In this document: piece after piece, positions 60,750 to 64,000 of the stretch
Layout: each line of letters starts with the position of its first letter
Position numbering within the stretch: the first letter of the stretch is position 1
NCBI RefSeq assembly: GCF_037325665.1
Contig: NC_090254.1
Span: 18,947,823-19,011,822 of the forward strand
Reading direction: 5' to 3'
Source of the DNA: Littorina saxatilis
Lineage: Eukaryota > Mollusca > Gastropoda > Littorinimorpha > Littorinidae
Length of the DNA: 64,000 nucleotides
The notes under the pieces: generated by a model
Told to the model about the DNA's origin: nothing
The model's database searches: none
What the model saw: only the letters and a program-made list of their open reading frames with translations
Program-made: the position numbers and the translations under genes

Positions 60750-61112
60750 CCCCCCGCGGGTTAGGGGGAAGAATTTACCCGATGCTCCCCAGCATGTCGT
60801 AAGAGGCGACTAACGGATTCTGTTTCTCCTTTTACCCTTGTTAAGTGTTTCTTGTATAGAATATAGTCAATGTTTGTAAAGATTTTAGTCAAGCAGTATG
60901 TAAGAAATGTTAAGTCCTTTGTACTGGAAACTTGCATTCTCCCAGTAAGGTAATATATTGTACTACGTTGCAAGCCCCTGGAGCAATTTTTTGGTTAGTG
61001 CTTTTGTGAACAAGAAACAATTAACAAGTGGCTCTATCCTATCTCCCCACTTTCCCCGTCGCGATATAACCTTCGTGGTTGAAAACGACGTTAAACACCA
61101 AATAAAGAAAGA
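60750..61112 (+). repeat. Full-length SINE-like repeat, CCGCGGGTTAGGGGG family
   Basis: 363 bp. It begins CCCCCGCGGGTTAGGGGGAA, includes GATGCTCCCCAGCATGTCGT, and ends in a conserved 3' block (GAAAACGACGTTAAACACC) with an AAATAAAGAAAGA tail. The 3' end recalls the conserved tails of metazoan SINE superfamilies, but I cannot assign it firmly. Fragments: 12280-12502, 12661-12825, 13378-13586, 16768-16837, 25372-25435 (all minus). Confidence 0.7.
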
Positions 61113-61144
61113 TATAAATATAAACCGTGATATAAATATACCGT

Positions 61145-61490
61145 GATGACGGTCACATTGGCCAAGTGAATAAGACATCGGCCTCCTATGTGGAAAGTTG
61201 CGGGTTCGTTAAGGTCTGAGATTTTTCCGATCTCCCAGGTCAACTTATGTGCCGACCTGCTAGTTCCTATCCCCCTTCGTGTATGTATACACACATGCAC
61301 AAGACCAAGTGCGCACGGAAAAGATCATGTGATCCATGTCAGACTCAGAGTTTGGTGGGTTATAGAAACACGAAAATACACAGGATGCTTCCCCCAAAAG
61401 CAGCATATGTTGGGATAAAAACAGTCATACACGTGAAAACCGAATTGTGCAAAACATGAGTGAACGTGGGAGATTCAGCCCATGAAGGAA
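61145..61490 (+). repeat. SINE with alternative head and GAAC tail
   Basis: Head ACATTGGCCAAGTGAATAAG, B-box-like GCGGGTTCG, then AGGTCAACTTATGTGCCGAC and the shared 3' part (AAGACCAAGTGCGCACGGAA, GATTCAGCCCATGAAG). Same head class as 8252-8555. Confidence 0.6.
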
Positions 61491-62091
61491 GACGGGATAC
61501 TGTTATTTATTGTCTTCTGTCTCCTTTAGTCTCATGGTGGATAATATGATTTGTGTGTACAAAACCTTTTCAATGTATCAAGTGCCATTGATTAGTGGTA
61601 CTGATAAGATCTATGCACTTGACCTCATTTGCAAGTAGAGGAGGTCAAGGATAATATGATTAGTTTAGTGTGAAAAGTTTTACTGTCTTAACTCTTATGG
61701 TGGATAATGCAATTTGTTTACAGTACAAACAAGTTTCAATGTATCAGGGGCCATATGAAGATATATGCACTTGACCTCATTTGCAAATGTAGCAGACAAG
61801 GACAGGCCTTCACCTTTGATATCGGGTTGCACTTTGTTGCGTTAATCATTAATATAAGCCAAGGGCTGACAAGTGATTGCGACACCTCTGCTCTAAGTGT
61901 TTCAGGGTTTGGTTAACAAACGCATTATTGGCTCTGAAAAATCGAAAATTGACCAATAAGTATTCCATTCAGCAGGTCAAAGTGGGTATCCAATGAAGTT
62001 GGTTCTGCGTCACCTTATGCACAGTTTACAGCGTTTAGCAAAGGCGCGCACTTAACCCAGCATTGCCTTAACACATTTATAGTTGGCCCTC

Positions 62092-62565
62092 TGTGCATTT
62101 GACTGTCCCATCAGAATTTGGTCAGCTCAAATTACCCATTGTCTTTTTCTGCCAGGTATAGTTGGGCTTCTGTGCATTCGAATGTCCCATCAGAATTTGG
62201 TCAGCTCAAATTACCCATTGTCTTTTTCTGCCGGGTATAGTTGGGCTTCTGTGCATTGGACTGTCCCATCAGAATTTGGTCAGCTCAAATTACCCATTGT
62301 CTTTTTCTGCCAGGAAAAGTTGGGCTTCTGTGCATTGGACTGTCCCATCAGAATTTGGTCAGCTCAAATTACCCATTGTCTTTTTCTGCCGGGTATAGTT
62401 GGGCTTCTGTGCATTTGACTGTCCCATCAGAATTTGGTCAGCTCAAATTACCCATTGTCTTTTTCTGCCGGGTATAGTTGGGCTTCTGTGCATTGGACTG
62501 TCCCATCAGAATTAGGTCAGCTCAAATTATCCATTGTCTTTTTCTGCCAGGCTAAACACACTGGT
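62092..62565 (+). repeat. 79-bp minisatellite, six copies, in a p53-family intron
   Basis: Unit TGTGCATTGGACTGTCCCAT, CAGAATTTGGTCAGCTCAAA, TTACCCATTGTCTTTTTCTG and so on. Because 79 is not a multiple of 3 and the unit lacks stops, all three plus frames read open; no protein is implied. Confidence 0.85.
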
Positions 62566-63558
62566 GTTTATGTTTTAACTCATACGTTACTGACTGGTGC
62601 AGAGTCAGAAAAAAAAACCTCCTGGTGTGGGTTACCCAGCAGACTGTTTTATGCACCCCTCCCCCCCAAAAAAGGTTGTTTCCATTGACCAGCCCCCCCC
62701 CCCCCCCCCCCCCAATATTATGGTCGGTTCCTTTTTTTAGATTTTATTTGTTTTTTATTTACACTGGCGCATGTGGCTTTTTATTGGCCAGAAATCCTGT
62801 GAGCTGTGTCCCCTGGATGTTGGAGAAGAGTAACTATCCTTGTAAAGTTTGCAAAGTTGACTTTTGTCATTTTTAATTTTTTGATAAAATATTTGTCAAA
62901 GGGTAAAGAAAAAAAGTTGTAGGGTCGGTCGGGGAAACAGAAACATTGAGAACATGTTTCTTGTTCTTATGCTTTTGACTGTGTAAGCCTACAGTTTTCC
63001 AACTTTCAAGAACAAAGCAAAATAAACCACCAAAAAAAAACTGACAGAAGAAAAAACCCTGACTTTTTGTATAGAAGTTGCTTCTGACTGAGAAGTTGTT
63101 GACAATCATGGGAGTCCATTGAAAGGTGCTTTGAGAATGAGGGATACAAAAATAATCTGTAAATTATGATCCCTCAATAGGTATTCACCACCTTAGCACC
63201 TATTCTGTTGACATCAGGAAGAAACATTTGAGCACAAAATATTTGTATCTGTTCAACTATTCTCTTGCCCTTCCTTAATTCTTGCTCTTTTTCGTGTATG
63301 AATGTAAGGACCATTTGTTGGCCGTTTATAATGACAGTTACAGTACAGGAATATAGACAAACAGGTGGGGGGGGGGGGAACTAATAGAGTTTACCTGGGT
63401 CATCTGCAACAGAAACATAGTCAAGCATTGCGTTCCTTGAGCTTTGTTTCTTGTTTGTTTATGTGTACATTGAATATTGGTATGTATATATATGTGTAAA
63501 AATTAGAATGGATATTAGTTTGTTTGAGAGATCAAATACTTTGCACATCAGATCACAG

Positions 63559-63629
63559 ATGGCTCGTTTTTGTGCGGCCATGGCGGGCAGGGTTTACTGG
63601 GAGTGTGGCAGGCCCCGGCCTGATGCACT
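63559..63629 (+). CDS. Candidate short first exon in a p53-family intron
   Basis: ATG at 63559 in the context CACAGATGG, open for 23 codons (MARFCAAMAGRVYWECG and on) and ending at a strong GTAAGT donor at 63630. A pyrimidine-poor CACATCAG or CACAG lies just upstream, so it could be an internal or an alternative first exon, as in the internal-promoter forms of p63/p73. It ends in phase 2 whereas the preceding p53-family exon ends in phase 0, so both cannot splice in frame to the same downstream exon. No family similarity is recognised. Speculative. Confidence 0.2.
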
Positions 63630-64000
63630 GTAAGTCCAGTCTTGGTGTACTAACTTTCCTTCAATTCAGACGGTGTCCGGTAACATGCTATTTACCTGCA
63701 CGTGCGTTTAGATTTAATCACAGTCAGCCATGGCCGCATCCCCAAAGACACACTCTTTGAGTACAAACACCGTCCGCATGCCTCCCCACCCACACGCCTG
63801 GTAATCGATGCGACAAAGACAGCCTTTGTGATGTCGTGTAATCAGATAAAGTGGCCAATTTCACATGCTTTCCCCACTTTCTGCCTCTCGCACCCACCTT
63901 CCCCTTTCCCTTAACACCTCCAACCCACCCACCCCCCCCCCCCCTCCCCCCCCCCTTAATTTCTAGCCTTGCGGCATGTGTTTCCTGAGATTTGTGTCGT

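Noticed and set aside
62083-62477. Repetitive 78-111-codon frames
   Set aside because: All three frames of the 79-bp minisatellite are open; no coding evidence.

Overview
This is animal nuclear DNA, most probably from a gastropod mollusc. Genes are few and split by long introns. The sequence is crowded with dinucleotide microsatellites, long poly-G/poly-C runs, tRNA-derived SINEs, small inverted-repeat transposons and minisatellites. The mollusc assignment is inference: it rests on the style of the p53-family N terminus and on the repeat families.

Three real genes are visible. (1) WRAP73, a WD-repeat centrosome/spindle-pole protein, can be read completely as 14 coding exons with consensus splice sites and matching phases (470 residues). 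It lies in two halves on opposite strands: exons 1-8 (residues 1-246) on the minus strand at 52323-40039, and exons 9-14 (residues 247-470) on the plus strand at 3413-9230. (2) A TPRG1/TPRG1L-type gene on the minus strand (last three coding exons, 19250-18083) is tail-to-tail with the WRAP73 3' half. (3) The first two coding exons of a p53/p63/p73-family gene lie on the plus strand (53353-53444 and 56517-56640), head-to-head with WRAP73 exon 1 about 1.0 kb away. Its DNA-binding exons must lie beyond the right edge.

TPRG1L, WRAP73 and TP73 share human 1p36, and TPRG1 flanks TP63 at 3q28. The window therefore looks like an undivided version of the neighbourhood from which the vertebrate TP73 and TP63 neighbourhoods descend. 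The strand switch inside WRAP73 is best explained by a scaffold error: a run of exactly 200 N (20913-21112) lies between the halves, and reversing everything to its left restores one colinear minus-strand gene.

Layout: 1-3412 MITE and SINE copies and a large C-rich minisatellite (likely part of WRAP73 intron 8); 3413-9230 WRAP73 exons 9-14; 9231-11610 probable WRAP73 3' UTR; 11611-18082 repeats; 18083-19250 TPRG1L-like exons; 19296-20912 repeats; 20913-21112 gap; 21113-22160 the 3' end of a BEL/Pao-like LTR element; 22160-40038 repeats and microsatellites (rest of intron 8); 40039-52323 WRAP73 exons 8-1 with an unidentified 772-bp exon-like ORF inside intron 7 on the opposite strand; 52324-53352 shared promoter region; 53353-64000 p53-family exons 1-2 and long introns with nested transposons, SINEs and minisatellites.
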